A DNA stretch of 64,000 nucleotides, taken from contig OY728123.1 in the NCBI GenBank assembly GCA_963277665.1, forward strand, positions 630,600,915-630,664,914, given 5' to 3'. Shown one piece after another: positions 11,930-23,692 of the stretch. Origin of the DNA: Viscum album (Eukaryota > Streptophyta > Magnoliopsida > Santalales > Viscaceae). The number at the start of each line of letters is the position of its first letter. Within the stretch, counting starts at the first letter, position 1. Both the position numbers and the translations under genes were made by a program. The notes below the pieces were generated by a model. That model was not told the origin of the DNA. It saw only the letters and a list, made by a program, of their open reading frames with translations, and made no database searches.

Positions 11930-13121
11930 AGTTGTGGAGCCATACTCAATTGAAGAAGCTATGAAGGATGAATCTTGGGTGAATGTCCTAAATGATGAGT
12001 TAGATTAGATTGAAAAGATTCAGACATGGGATCTAGTCAAGAGACCTGAAGGTCAAAATGTGATTGGTACAAAATGGATCTTCAATAACATGTTTGAGGA
12101 TCATGGAAATGTTATTATAAACAAGGAATGACTAGTATGTAAAGATTATTCCCAGATTTAAGGTGTTAATGTTGAATAAACCTTCACACCAGTGGCTAGA
12201 CTAGATTCAATTAGGCTTTTCCTTGACAGGGAACTCCAAAGAGGATATAAATTATATCAAATGAATGTCACGACAGCATTCTTGAATGGTGATCTGGAAG
12301 AAGAAGTCTACATTAAACAACAATTGGGTTTTCCTCTTAGTACTGATGAAACAAAGGTATGTAAACTAAAGAAAGCGCTCAATGGATTGAAATAGGCACC
12401 ACGGGCATGGTCCTCCTGGATAGATTCTTATCACAAGAAGCAAGAATTCAAAATTGGAGGATTAGATCCCAATATCTATGTGAGTAATTCTCCAAAATAT
12501 CAGTTCAGGGTTCTAGTTTACATGGATGGAATTATATTTTGTGGTAGCAGGAAGTAATCAGTAGGGGAATTCGCAAATAACATAAAATTAGAATTTTAAA
12601 TGTCTTTGATTAGGGAGATCACATATTTCTTGGGCCTACAGGTGATTCAAAAGAAGGATTACAAGTTCATTTCCATGGAAATGTATGCAAAATAACTGCT
12701 GAAGAAATTTAAGATGCATGACTCAAAACCAAATTAAACTCCAAAGCAGTTGGAACCAAGCTTTGAAAGCATGGGGATGGAACCTCTATACATCCCACAA
12801 TGTATAGAGGAATCATTTAGAGATTCTTGTACCAGAAAACAACTCGTCCAAACGTTGTCTTTGCAACATGATTAGTTTCCCGCTTTCAGAGTAATTTGTT
12901 GACACAACATATGGAAGCGGTAAAAAGAATCATGAGATATATTAAAGGTACTCACAATTTTGTCTTATAATATTCTTTAGGAAGGGACAGTGAGTTATCT
13001 GCATTTTCTAATGCTGACTGGGCTAGAGATGTGGTTGAAAGAAAGTCCACAAGAGTTGGATCATTCTATATTGGTTAGAAATGAGTTGGATGGTTGAGAA
13101 ATAAACAAGAAATTACTTCTA
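11930..13121 (+). pseudogene. Copia A reverse transcriptase and start of RNase H
   Basis: RT begins with the E-P-x-S-I-E-E-A-M motif near 11937 and continues with GTKWIF (about 12064) and the TAFLNGDLEEEVYI block (about 12270). The catalytic YVDD box reads YMDG at 12519-12530. The conserved L-K-Q-A-P-R-A-W block has a TAG in place of the CAG glutamine codon (12393-12395). The frame shifts several times after 12700. At 13121 the RNase H frame is cut by element B, and its remainder follows at 25396. The enzyme would copy element RNA to DNA; it is dead here. Confidence 0.8.
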
Positions 13122-13372
13122 TGTTGAGTCAATAAGGTTTCCTTATTACTTTTCCATTACTTCATGTTTGGGGAGATTATGGAGTTAATCATGTTTCATT
13201 ATGACTTCTCCATTACTTCATGTTTTGAGAATAACAAACATCTTATCTTAAGGAAAATTTCATTTTCACTATGATTTCCTTTGATAAGGAAAATTTATCC
13301 TTACATGTTTTTCATTGTTCATATTATACCCTAATCCCTTTTATTCAGTTTCACATTTAAGCCTCGAAATCC

Positions 13373-13380
13373 TATAAAAA
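13373..13380 (+). promoter_or_regulatory. TATA box of LTR B
   Basis: CCTATAAAAACAT is conserved in both LTRs (13371 and 23963). The 22-bp repeat array starts about 65 bp further on, within the presumed transcribed leader. Confidence 0.6.
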
Positions 13381-13439
13381 CATTGATATAGAGCATTCTA
13401 TTTTCAGGATATGAACTTTGGTTCTGAATTATCAGAATT

Positions 13440-13530
13440 CAGACTCTGAACATTCTAAGGTCAGACTCTAGTCTTTCTAAGCTCAGACACCGAACATTCT
13501 ATGTTCATATTCATAATTCTTTAGAATTTA
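13440..13530 (+). repeat. 22-bp tandem repeat in LTR B
   Basis: Four units at exact 22-bp spacing: CAGACTCTGAACATTCTAAGGT, then units beginning CAGACTCTAG, CAGACACCGA and CATATTCATA. The 3' LTR has five units at 24032-24141, one more than here. Several units contain GAACATTC, which fits the GAA-N2-TTC pattern of heat-shock elements; whether that matters is inference. Confidence 0.75.
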
Positions 13531-14399
13531 GAATCCACACTACTCAGAATTAAAACAACGAAGTCTATATGATTCTGATTCTGAATTCCGGATAAATTTA
13601 ATTTTAATATCCTTGTAATATATACACTGAAGGATAACTTTATTAGACTTCGAGCTTTTATTTTTCCTTACATTCCGAGAAATAGTTTGGGTTTAGAAAC
13701 CATATTTTTGCTTACTCTTGATTGAGTTATAAAACGATTTCATGCATTCTATTGTTTACTAACCATTGTTTGAGTGACACATATACAGGTCCCTCCGAAA
13801 TTCAATGAAAAAAATGACCGTTGGAGGAGGGAGCGGACCGCTGAAGTTGTACCTATAAATATTGAATGAGCTCAAAACATTAACAACTAGAAAACATACA
13901 TGTTTTTAAGTGTTTTCTAGAGACAGAGGCTCTTTAAACTCTTCATGCTTTAGGTGGATGTTTTGAACAGCTTGTTCAGGTGTGAACAAATTGTTCAGAC
14001 TTTCTTCGTGCAGATTTCGATCAGGCTAATCATGGGCTTCCAGAATTGGAAGACAGAAGATCTGATTTCCTTCTTAATCAAGGGCCTGTGGGGATAGCAA
14101 GAAAGATACCGATATTTGGATTGAGGGCTCACCTGGTATTGGGTATGATAGACTTTCATGAAAGTATAAATAAAGAGACCTTTATCCAAGGTTGTTTTAT
14201 ACCCTACTCTTTGGGTAAAAAATTTTCTATACTAGTTTCTTGTACTTTTTCAAGTTTTTTTCCGATGTATTTTGATTATTGAGGAAATTATAACTCTCTT
14301 ATAATTTCTTACTCTTGTTCTCTGATTAAATAAGGTTCTATATGCTTTAAGCTAGAATATTGGTTTTGTAAAAAATTTTATGGTTCTTTTCTGGAACTA

Positions 14400-14521
14400 C
14401 ATTTCTGCAATATAGTTAGTTTGTAGAACATGATGCATTTTTGGAATCTAGTTAGTTAGTTGAACTAGTTCCATTTTTTTAAAATAGTTAGTTTGTTGAA
14501 TTGGTTTCATTTCTAGAATCA
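14400..14521 (+). repeat. 36-37 bp repeat in LTR B
   Basis: Three units of roughly CATTTCTGGAATCTAGTTAG plus TTTGTTGAACTAGTTC, with a partial fourth. The same arrangement is in the 3' LTR at about 25022-25140. It lies in the right part of the LTR, before the C-rich tract. Confidence 0.6.
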
Positions 14522-14767
14522 CTTTTCCATAATCACATTTTCAGAACTAAATTTTTGGAATCAAGCATGTTTGTAGAACATAGAGGTTTTGTGAATTTAC
14601 CTTGTTTAACTTTGTCAAACAATAGAAATTTTTCTAACCAACATTAAAAGTTCCAAATGATTTTTTAAAAGTATACAATTCACCCATACACCCCCCCCCC
14701 CTATTGTATATTAAGCTTCTATATCCTTATTTTGATATTTAAATCAGTATCATATTGATCCTACAAT

Positions 14768-14779
14768 TGGTATCAGTGT
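14768..14779 (+). promoter_or_regulatory. Primer-binding site of copia B
   Basis: TGGTATCAGTGT, 10 of 12 bases identical to the standard tRNA-Met primer site, two bases after the LTR end CA. It starts minus-strand cDNA synthesis in this family. Confidence 0.75.
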
Positions 14780-15011
14780 ATTGTTTTGATCTGAATTAAT
14801 CTCACAATTAGATTCAATAGAAAAATCATCTTCTTCTTCATATTTTTGGAATCAAAATTTTGAAATCAAGTTTGTACTCATATTTTTCATAGAGATACTC
14901 CAGTTCATATTTTTCTTAAACTTTACAATTTTTCTTAAATATTTCTTTAAGAACATTATATTTTCTTCAAGCACTACAACTAAACTTATTGTTGAGGAAA
15001 GGTATATTTTT

Positions 15012-16130
15012 ATGGCAGGATCTATGCATATTGTCTCTTTTGACAATTTAAATCCTACCAGACCTCCTATTTTTTATGGAACTAATTATGAGTATTATAG
15101 ATATTGGATTAAGAATTTCATTATTAATACTGAAGTTGATAACTTCCTGATGCTAACAAGATATTATAATATTCATGATAAGGAATTGAGAACTTTTTCT
15201 AATCGGGAGAAAGGAGAATATAAATCTAATTTCATAGTAGGAAATAATTTGATATGTTCCATGACTGGGAAAATCTATAGTAAAATATCCTCATGTGAAG
15301 ATGCAAAAAGTATCAAGATGAAATAAGACATTACACATTTTGGAACTTTTAATGTTATAGAGACAAGAAGAGCTTTTTTGAGAGCATAATATCATGGCAT
15401 TAGCTTTCTATATGGAGAAACCATAAGCACTATTCAGCAAAGGTTCATGACCATTGTGAATAGCCTATGGTCTATGGGAGAAAAATTTCTTGATGATGAA
15501 ATACTTATTGAAAAATTTATAGACACCATGACTAATGAATGGGAGTCCAAGAGGACAACAATTGATGAAAAAAAGAAAGTCCTCCAGATTTCAATAGATG
15601 ATCTTTTTGGAACTCTTCTTCAGTATGAGACTAAAATGAATAAAGATGCGAATAATATTAATAAAATTAATAGAAATGGAAGTGTTGCATTCACCACAAC
15701 TTCTAACCATATAAAATCCAAAACTCCATAATGATTTACTAGATCAATGTCAAAGAATGTAACTATTCAGTCAGAATCTAGTGATACAGAAAAATGTGAG
15801 AATGAGTTGGCTAATCTTGTTCGGAGAATGAACAAGATATAAGTTCAGAATAACTATGAAAATAAGTTTAAGAAGAGTGACTATAAAGAAAATAAATATG
15901 GGGATGTTACTTTATACGAATGCAGAAGAATATTTCATATTAGACCTCATTTTCCGCTTTGGAAAAATAAGGTTAAGAAGGAATGGAATGCAGAGAGAAA
16001 CAAGAAGAAGTTCAACCATTCCAAGCATAAGAAAATTTTTAAGGCAAATGACACAGGGATTCCTAGATGTGGAGACTCTTCTAAAAGTAAATCTTCTAAA
16101 TATGAATCATCACCACAGAATAATATCTGA
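15012..16130 (+). pseudogene. Copia B gag remnant
   Basis: The start ATG at 15012 follows the primer site by about 230 bp. The protein begins MAGSM, then PPIFYGTNYEYYRYWIKNF, the copia gag N-terminal signature. Further blocks are at 15447-15731 (IEKFIDTMTNEWESKRTTI, then FGTLLQYE), typical of the capsid region. A decayed zinc knuckle near 15915-15965 reads ECRRIFHIRPHFPLW, keeping a Cys and a His where a CCHC motif is expected. Stops occur at 15325 and after 15731. Downstream, a Lys/Glu-rich, probably coiled segment runs to about 16560 with stops. Confidence 0.7.
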
Positions 16131-16960
16131 TTGATGGCTACTACTTCTTTCCCAAATACTTATCTAATAGACAAAGTACGCTCTACCAAGGATTTAAAAA
16201 TTTTATCTGTTGACAAGAATAATTATAAAGAAGATATTACTTCTGAAGAAGATACATCATCTTTAAATAATGATAAAATACCTTTGTATGAAGAAGTATA
16301 TAGATTTTCCAAGTTATTAGAAGAAAAAAATGAAAAAAAATCATGAAACTAGACAAGGAAAACACTGGATAAGAAGTTCTTACAAAAGATATTTCATACA
16401 TCCCTAGAAATATTAAAAATAAGGATGAGCTCATAGAAAAACTTTCTAAAGACCTTAAAGAATTAATTTATGACCAGAAAAAACTTTCTAAATAATTTAA
16501 GAATGCTATTTCAAAAATAAATGTTTTGAGGAAAAATCTAACTCTAAAGAAATAATTCCTGAGGATAAGAATTTTTTCATAAGACCAAAAATTGGAAATA
16601 TATTCCCTTAAGAAACTTCTTCCAAACATTACCTATGGTAAAGAAAATTTTGACAATATTTATTCCCAAATCAGAAATCATGGAAATACTTCTAGAGTTG
16701 GTTATACTCCCAGAAAACCTATTTTCAAATATAACTATTTTATTCCATCCAAATCCCCCTTTTGTACTAAATTTCAAAGTTGTGGACATTGGAATAATAA
16801 ATTTTCTTTAAATAATGTACAATACCTTTGGTTATATGAAGAATATTTTTCTAAACAAATGTGGATACCTAAAATATTATTTTCTAACAATTCCATATCC
16901 AAGAAAGATTGGATTCGAAAATTCTAACTCTTTTATTTTCAGTAAATTAAATGTAGTAAC
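16131..16960 (+). pseudogene. Copia B gag-protease linker
   Basis: Broken open stretches at 16131-16346 and 16592-16927 lie between gag and protease. They are rich in Lys, Glu, Ser and Asn and look like the long spacer that Sirevirus-type gag-pol polyproteins carry before the protease. I recognise no domain. The segment near 16660-16920 contains Asn-rich runs and isolated Cys residues without a clear motif. Confidence 0.4.
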
Positions 16961-18125
16961 AACAACAATACTTGGTACATGGATAGTGGATGTTCCTGGA
17001 ATATGACTAGTAACAAAAACATCTTTGAAAATATTATCAAGATGAAAAGAGGAAAATTGACTTTTGGAGAAAATTCTAGGGGAGAAATTATAGGTATAGG
17101 AAACATTGTTCTTCTTGGGGAAACATTGATTTCAAATACTTTTCTTGTTAGGGGTCTTAAGCAAAACCTGATAATCATAATTCAATTATGTGATGAACGT
17201 TACCTTGTGAATTTTAGGAATAACACGTTATTAGTACACAATTTTAAGTAAGTGTTAATTCTTTTTCTCTTAGGCAAGATAATGGTTACACACTAAACCT
17301 AGAAGACCATAGAATCCAAGATCTACCTTGCCTTATAGAAATGGAAGATCAATCTTCGTTGCGGAATAGAAGGTTAGGACACTGTAACCTTAAGAACATA
17401 TGAAAACTCTCTATGAAAAGACTAGTTGAGGATCAACCAGAGAATATATTTGATTCTTCAAAATTTTGTGATCCTTTTCAATATGGAAAGCAATATAAAT
17501 CAAGTTTCAAATCAGTTGGTGAAGTCTCAACCACTGATGCATTACAGTTGGTGCATATGGATCTTTTTGATCCAACACAAACTGGAAGCATTGGAGGAAA
17601 ATATTATGTATTTGACTTAGTTGATGATTACACTATATTTAAATCGGTCTATTTTCTAGCAAATAAATCTGAAGCTTTTTCTTATTTCAAAACATTTAGA
17701 GTCCAAGTTAAAAATGAGAAAAAACCTTCCTTTGAAAAATATTCATAGTGATCATGGAGGAGAATTTCAAAATTCTGATTTTAAAACGTTCTGTAGTAGA
17801 AAAGGAATTACTCACAACTTCTCAGCTCCCATAACTCCTCAAAAAATGGTGTTGTTGATAGAAGAAATATAATTCTTCATGAGATAACAAGAACCATGTT
17901 GATTGGATATTCAGTATCCAAACATTTTTGGGATGAAGCTGTAAGTACTGCTTGTTATACTATAAATTGTGTCTTGATTAGACCTTTTCTTAATAAAACA
18001 CTTTATGAGTTATGGAACGGTGGAAAACTTAGACTTTCCTACTTCAAGGTTTTCGGTTACAAGGTATTCATTCTGAATTCTATAGACAATTTACAAATAT
18101 TCACACCAAAATCTAATGAATGATT
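16961..18125 (+). pseudogene. Copia B protease and integrase remnant
   Basis: The protease motif WIVDV/YMDSGCSWNMT at 16979 onward keeps an intact D-S-G-C-S active site, then LTFGENSRGEIIGIGN, as in copia proteases. The integrase zinc module is partly visible near 17370 (RRLGH). The first catalytic Asp lies in HMDLFDP (about 17553), with the core continuing as GGKYYVFDLVDDYT. A frameshift near 17745 leads to SDHGGEF (second Asp, about 17750). The Glu region near 17835-17870 is shifted. An open run at 17896-18123 holds the conserved HFWDEAVSTACY and LYELWNGGKLRLSYFKVFG motifs after the core. Not functional. Confidence 0.75.
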
Positions 18126-18403
18126 TTTTACACTACTCCACAACTTATAAGGATTATATAATTTTCAATAAAAAAACATGTACTATTGATGAAACAGTAT
18201 ATGTCAAATTTAATGAAACAGATTCTTTTGTTTTTAAACAGTCCCAACCTACATCTTCAGATGTTTTTTCAAAAACTGATTAACAACATTTGTTAGAAGA
18301 TCCTTCTGATAAAGAAAATGCAATAGAATACATTTCTGAAACATTTACCCCATAAGACCCCATATCCTATGTTGAAGAATAGGGTTTACAAAACTGAAAT
18401 TAG

Positions 18404-20020
18404 TTGTTTCTTAAGAATCATCCCAGTGATAGTATAATTGGTGATGTAAATCAACCTATAAATACTAGAAGTTCCGTAAGGAATGAAGTAGAACATCTAG
18501 AATTCCTTTCCCAATTAGAACCAAAAGGCACTGATAAAGCTTTAAGTGATTATTATTGGATAAAATCTATGCAATATGAGATAAATGAATTTGAAAGGAA
18601 TAAATTATGGACCTTGGTTAAAAAACCTAAGGAAACTCCTATTATTGGAGTAAAAAGGGTCTTCAAAAATAAGTGTGATGAAAATGGAATCGTTTTTAGA
18701 AATAAAACTAGATTATTTTCTGAAGGCTATAATCAACAAGAAGGAATAGACTATGAGGAAACCTATGCTCCAGTAGCAATACTTGAATCTATTCGTATAT
18801 TACTTTCCTTTTCAGCATTCTTCAATTTCAAACTACTTCAAATGGAAGTTAAATGTTCTTTCCATAATGGTTTTGTTCAAGATGATGTTTTTGTAGAACA
18901 AACTCCTGTTTTTTGATGATAGAAAAAATTTGGTAAATGTTTACAAACTAACCAAAGAATTTTATGGACTTAAGAAAGCCCCTCGAGCCTGGTATGATGG
19001 ACTTACATGATTTTTTCTTTAAAATAATTATGTTAAGGTAAATGATGATCTAACTTTTTTTATAAAGAATGATAAGAAAGATGTTTTAATTGTACAAATT
19101 TATGTTGAAGACATTATAATTATTTTAACTCATCAATATTAAACTGATTTTTTGGCAGATCTAATGAAATATAAGTTTCAAATGAGTATGATGGGTGAGA
19201 TAACATTTTTCCTTGGTTTTCAGATTTCTCAAAAATTGGAAGGAATCTATATATCCCAACATAAGTATATTAACAATCTTATTAAAAGTTATGGATATGA
19301 CAACACTAAGAGTATAAGTATTCCCATTGGTACCTCAAATTCACTTGATCTTGATGAAGCTGGGAAACCAGTACAACAAACATCTTTTAGAGGTATGATT
19401 GGAAGTCTACTTTACATGACAGCTAGTCATCCAGACTTATTGTTTTCAGTATGATTATGTGAAAGATATCAATCAAATCCTATGGAATCTAAATTAAAGG
19501 TAGTGAAAATAATTTTTCACTACTTAAAGGGAACCATGGATCTATGACTCCTTTACACTTCTGGAAATGATTTTGTTTTAAAATGGTTTTCAGATACTGA
19601 TTTTGGTGGATGTTGAATGGATAGGAAAAGTACATCCAGAACTTTCCATTTCTTAGGAGATTCATTAGTTTTTTGGACATGAAAAAATCAACACTCATTA
19701 GCACTTTCCACTACTGAAGCTGAATATGTAGCAGCTGTAAGTTGTTATTCTCAAGTCTCGTGGATGCAACACACACTCATAGACTATCATTTGAGTTTTA
19801 CTAAAACACAGATTTCGTGTGATAATACTACTATCATTTCCTTAATAAAAAACCCTACACATCACTCTTGTGAAAAACACATAGATATTAGGCACCTGTT
19901 TCTTATGGATCACACAAAAAAAGGAGATATCATTATTCAATTTTTCAGAACACAAGATCAATTTTCGTATATTTTCACGAAATATTTACCCTCTGATAGA
20001 TTTAAATACATTCAATAGAA
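18404..20020 (+). pseudogene. Copia B reverse transcriptase and RNase H remnant
   Basis: RT starts in an open run at 18404-18916 with PLSDYYWIKSMQYEINEFERN-like order, GVKRVFKNK and YEETYAPVAILESIR. After a shift at about 18915, LKKAPRAWYDGL is intact (about 18970). The catalytic box is YVED at 19101-19112, with the first Asp changed to Glu. The next run (19152-19454) includes FFLGFQISQ and YRGMIGSLLY-type motifs. RNase H includes LSTTEAEYVAA (about 19700) and HIDIRHLFL (about 19880). It ends near 20016 with SDRFKYIQ. Only a few stops and shifts interrupt it, so it is the best kept polymerase in the window. Confidence 0.85.
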
Positions 20021-20100
20021 GTTAGGAATGATAATTTTAAGGTAATATTCCATGTTAACTTACTGTTGAAACCAATCTCCTTACATTAACAAAAAAAATT

Positions 20101-20112
20101 TCAAAGGGGGAG
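20101..20112 (+). promoter_or_regulatory. Internal polypurine tract after RNase H of B
   Basis: TCAAAGGGGGAG lies about 80 bp after the end of RNase H, far from the LTR. It matches the motif AAGGGGGAG repeated before the 3' LTR of the same element. It could mark where the LTR once joined pol, before an extra gene was acquired; that is inference. Confidence 0.45.
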
Positions 20113-20127
20113 TACATTTGTTTGTTT

Positions 20128-20425
20128 GAAATCTAAAATTTTTCGTAATCTAAAATTTTTCGTAGTTTAAAATTTTTTTGTAATAAAATTTTTTTGGTAG
20201 TCAAATTATTTCCAAAATTTTTAGTCTTAAATTTTTCGTAATGAAAATTTTTGTACATAAAATTTTCTTAATGAAGATTGGTGTACGTAAAATTTTGAAA
20301 TAAAAAATTGTGTACTTAAGATTTTCGGAATGACGATTTTCGTAATTGAAATTTCGGAATAATGTTTTTTGTAATAAAGATTTTCGTACTCAATGTTTTT
20401 TTAATAAAAAATTTTCAGAATCTAA
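20128..20425 (+). repeat. 17-18 bp tandem array between pol and env-like region of B
   Basis: It starts with near-perfect 17-bp units (CGTAATCTAAAATTTTT twice) and degrades into about 16 related units built from TTTTCGTAAT and AAAATTTT. There is no coding potential. It occupies the same position as the array at 46967-47114 in element C, although the sequences differ. Confidence 0.7.
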
Positions 20426-20639
20426 TGTTCTTCAAGAACAATCTACCTCATTACGAATAATCTTCCTAGAAATACGAAAGGTATGTTTCTTTTCATAAGA
20501 TTTTGTATTCGTATTTTACTTGTTGGTATTTTCTTATGTTTTTAAATTTTATAGATTCTCTTTTTTCCTAAATCAGAATGTTTTATTAAAAACCTCAAAA
20601 GATCAGATACTATCAAAATATCATTTTGGCTATAATGTC

Positions 20640-20800
20640 AACTGTAAGATCTGATCAAAAGTATTTTCAACCATTGGATTGAGTACGGATGTTGAACCAT
20701 CACATAACATGCCTATATAATGAACCCCTGATGGTTCTCCCACATTGAAACTCAAGATTATGCATGCTGAATCTCTTCCCTTCTACGAAAGCTCATTCTG
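20640..20800 (+). promoter_or_regulatory. Possible promoter before env-like region of B
   Basis: CCTATATAATGAACCCC (TATATAAT near 20713) is followed by a C-rich leader and lies about 250 bp before the first long open stretch of the env-like region. The local base composition is less AT-rich than its surroundings. No transcript data can be inferred; the third gene could equally be made by splicing or readthrough. Confidence 0.3.
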
Positions 20801-20949
20801 AACTTCTCAGATATTTCTTACTTCTGAATGTCTGCTGATGTTTCATCTCAGAAATATATTTCAACTATCAAACCAATCTCCGGAAGGAAAATCTACAGAT
20901 AAAGGTTAGTGGATTTGAAGTTTTTTGCGAAGTACAATTGTATTATTTC

Positions 20950-23270
20950 GTAGAATAATAAGTTGAATGGATGGGAAAGTGTTTTGATTTTAAAACCAAA
21001 ATCTCAGGATTTGGTTTACCTGTATTTTCTAACAGAATTCTAGGAGTCATTTTTTTTCTTCATGGAAGAAGGAAGGAGTATGTTTTTCTTCAACTATTAT
21101 GGAAAAAAATGTTCACTTTCTTACACCAAGGATTCAAGCAATGTTGGAATACCATATAAAGTAGAAGCTGAGTTTTTTTTACCATATGTTTCATGATGCT
21201 CAATTATGTTTCAATAAGGTGAAGGTCATGGCTTGTATCGATTATTCAGATGTAAAGACTCTGAAAATTCTTCACCTCACTACAAATTATCAGATTTTAG
21301 AATTGTGGGTACAGGATTTATCATCCCATGAAAAGGAGACAAGGATACATTAATGAAGAGTGATTTGTACATTCTGGACTTCTTTCTTTAACCAAAGGAA
21401 AATAAACTTGGTCAAGCATATTTTGGTTACCATTGAGAAAATAAATAATGGAAATTTGAAAGATCATATTATTATGTTTCCTTCCATTCTTTTGAAGATG
21501 ATAGTTTGGTGTCTAGAGTCATTCCAAATTCCCTAAAAATCTAAGTTGAGTAATTTCAAGGTTATGTTGTTAAATGATGATACTTTGAGAAGAATGAATG
21601 TTGTATTTTAAATAGAATCTGAATAATTCTATGACTTTCCCGAGGAAGAATTTTAAGCAATTTAAAAGAAACTGGAGGTGTTTGAGACATCTAATAAGGG
21701 AGGAAGGAAGAGGAATGTGAAGGAAGTGGAAGAGAAAGAAAAAACTAAAATGGCTAAGGAAACCCAATCTGCACCACCAAAGCCAATGAAACAAAAAGAT
21801 TATCTAGATGAGGTTGTAGATCAGTGAAGAGAAGCATAGAAAAATCATAAATAAAGGGAGCCTAAGTTTTTCTTGGATTACACTGAAGAAAAATCTCTAA
21901 ACTAAAAGGCAGCTAAAGATTTGGAGAGGCAAGAGAATGAAAATAAACAAAAGAAGAAGTTGTCTGAAGCAGAGATAGTGCAATCACTTTTGAAGTCCAT
22001 AATGAAAGCATTTGAGAGGTTTCGAGTACTAGAATCCTTCCAATAGAATCATTACATGAGACTCCTGGAAAAAAGTTTGTAATTCCGCAAAAACAACAAG
22101 AAGAAGTTATTGAAGATGAAAAATTAGTGGAAGAAGAAGAAGAAGAAACTGGAAGTGGAGATACTAAATATTTGATAAGGAAAGTTGAGGATTTTCATGA
22201 GAAGGAAAGCCCTTCAGAAAAAATATCAATTTGAACCTCTCAATCTGAATCATCAATGATTTATACTCCTAGGAAGGATGAAGAGAAGGGTCAAGATGAA
22301 GTTTACAAAACATCTGAAGAAGAATGCATTAAAATAGATTTCATTCATCCAGAGGATGCTGAGGCAGAAGCAGAGAATCAAGAGGTAGATGAAGACAAAA
22401 TCGTTCAGCTGTATGAACATGAGAAAGAATCGCATGACCTATAGGAACCCATTATGAATGATGATAAAGGAAAACATGTGGTATTTGGTACACCTATCAA
22501 GGCTGTGGTTAAGAAGATAGATGTTGGTGGATCTTCAAAGAGGAAAGCAGCTGACCTAGATAAAGAATCCTCACCATGTAATGTTTCTGATTCGGAATCA
22601 TCATCTCTAGGACATGATTTCATAGTCCAGTACTTGAAGAATTCTATTGTCACCATTTTAATATTTCTAAATATTGACTCGAGATTCCAAATGCTTGCAC
22701 ACTCCTTAAATTAGAAATCGGATTCAGTATCCATAGTGATGGATAATTTCATCAATATTGAGGCAGACTTCAAAACTGTCTTCATAAATTATGAAGATCA
22801 CAAAAGATCTTACATGAAGATGACCATTTGTTCAATGAAAACCGTAGAAGAAAAGAGAATGATTGATGAGTATCATGATAATGTCAAGGAAGCATTTGAC
22901 ACCGAAGATGTGAAGATCAAGTATCTCACAAATAATTTTGAGGAGAAGCTAACTGTAGATAAAAATTCTCGGATTCAAGAAGTGAAAGATCTGAATGGGA
23001 AGTTGTATTTAGATTCTCAAAGCTGGAAGAGAGAAATATATCTTAGAATGTAGCTTTAAGAAAAATTTCTAAGCAAGAAGAAGTTCTAAAGGGGCATGCA
23101 GAATCTCTTAAGGCTCAGAATTAAAGAATCAAAGGATTAGAGAAGAAAACCAAAGATCAAGATCTGCTTCTCAAACGAGCATAGGAAGATCACAAGGATA
23201 TCAAGAAGCTCAAAACAATAGTAAATATGTTGATTCTAAAGGATAAAGAAGGATAATGTTGTTCAATTAT
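20950..23270 (+). pseudogene. Copia B env-like third coding region
   Basis: About 2.3 kb of interrupted coding-like sequence between RNase H and the 3' LTR. The middle part (about 21640-22450) is strongly acidic and basic with runs of Glu and Lys. Then comes VFGTPIKAVVKKIDVGGSSKRKAADL (partial, near 22480). The C-terminal part at 22736-23260 has a long heptad-like pattern of charged and hydrophobic residues, probably a coiled coil. I see no clear signal peptide or membrane segment. Sirevirus env-like genes sit in this position and often end in a coiled coil, which is why I use the name. The function of such proteins is not established. Stops and shifts make it a pseudogene. Confidence 0.55.
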
Positions 23271-23410
23271 AATCTTTTGTTGTATTCCTTCCTTGTACAA
23301 ATTTTTCCAATTGTAATTAAATGTTTGATTTCTCTTCTTTTCGATTTTTATTACTAATATTTCATGTACCATTTTTTCTTTTCCATTCCCTGTGTTCCTT
23401 TTTTTAAAAC

Positions 23411-23692
23411 CACAAGGGGGTAGAAAGGAATATTAAAAATAATACAAATTAAAAGAAGAAATTTCCCCAAGGGGGAGTTCTTATCCGAGAAGATTTTTGG
23501 ATGTAATAAAATACTAACTCTCAATCTGGAAATTAATAATACAATCCTTAGTGTTTCCAAAGCCTAAGGGGGAGCTAGATGAATTCATCATTGCCCATGT
23601 TTAAAGGGAGATAATTTTTTTATTTCATAAAATTTCTATGTCCTTATATTCTATTTCATAAAGATGTTTGTGCTTTCCAAAAGGGGGGAGAT
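23411..23692 (+). promoter_or_regulatory. Multiple polypurine tracts before the 3' LTR of B
   Basis: Five purine runs occur in 280 bp: CACAAGGGGG (23411), AAGGGGGAG (23469), AAGGGGGAG (23566), AAAGGGAG (23603) and AAGGGGGGAG (23681-23690). The last lies two bases before the LTR and is the functional candidate. Repeated polypurine tracts here are a known hallmark of Sireviruses. Confidence 0.7.

Larger units (their letters stand above)
13122..14765 (+). repeat. 5' LTR of copia B
   Basis: 1644 bp, starting TGTTGAGTCAATAAGG and ending CCTACA. It is collinear with 23693-25395. It contains TATAAAAA (13373-13380), a 22-bp repeat array (from 13440), a three-unit 36-37 bp repeat (about 14400-14521) and a C11 run at 14691-14701 near the right end. 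The first dinucleotide TG is TA in the 3' copy. Confidence 0.85.

Noticed and set aside
22256..22714. Separate host gene for an acidic nuclear protein
   Set aside because: The segment is part of the interrupted env-like region of element B, between its pol and its polypurine tracts.
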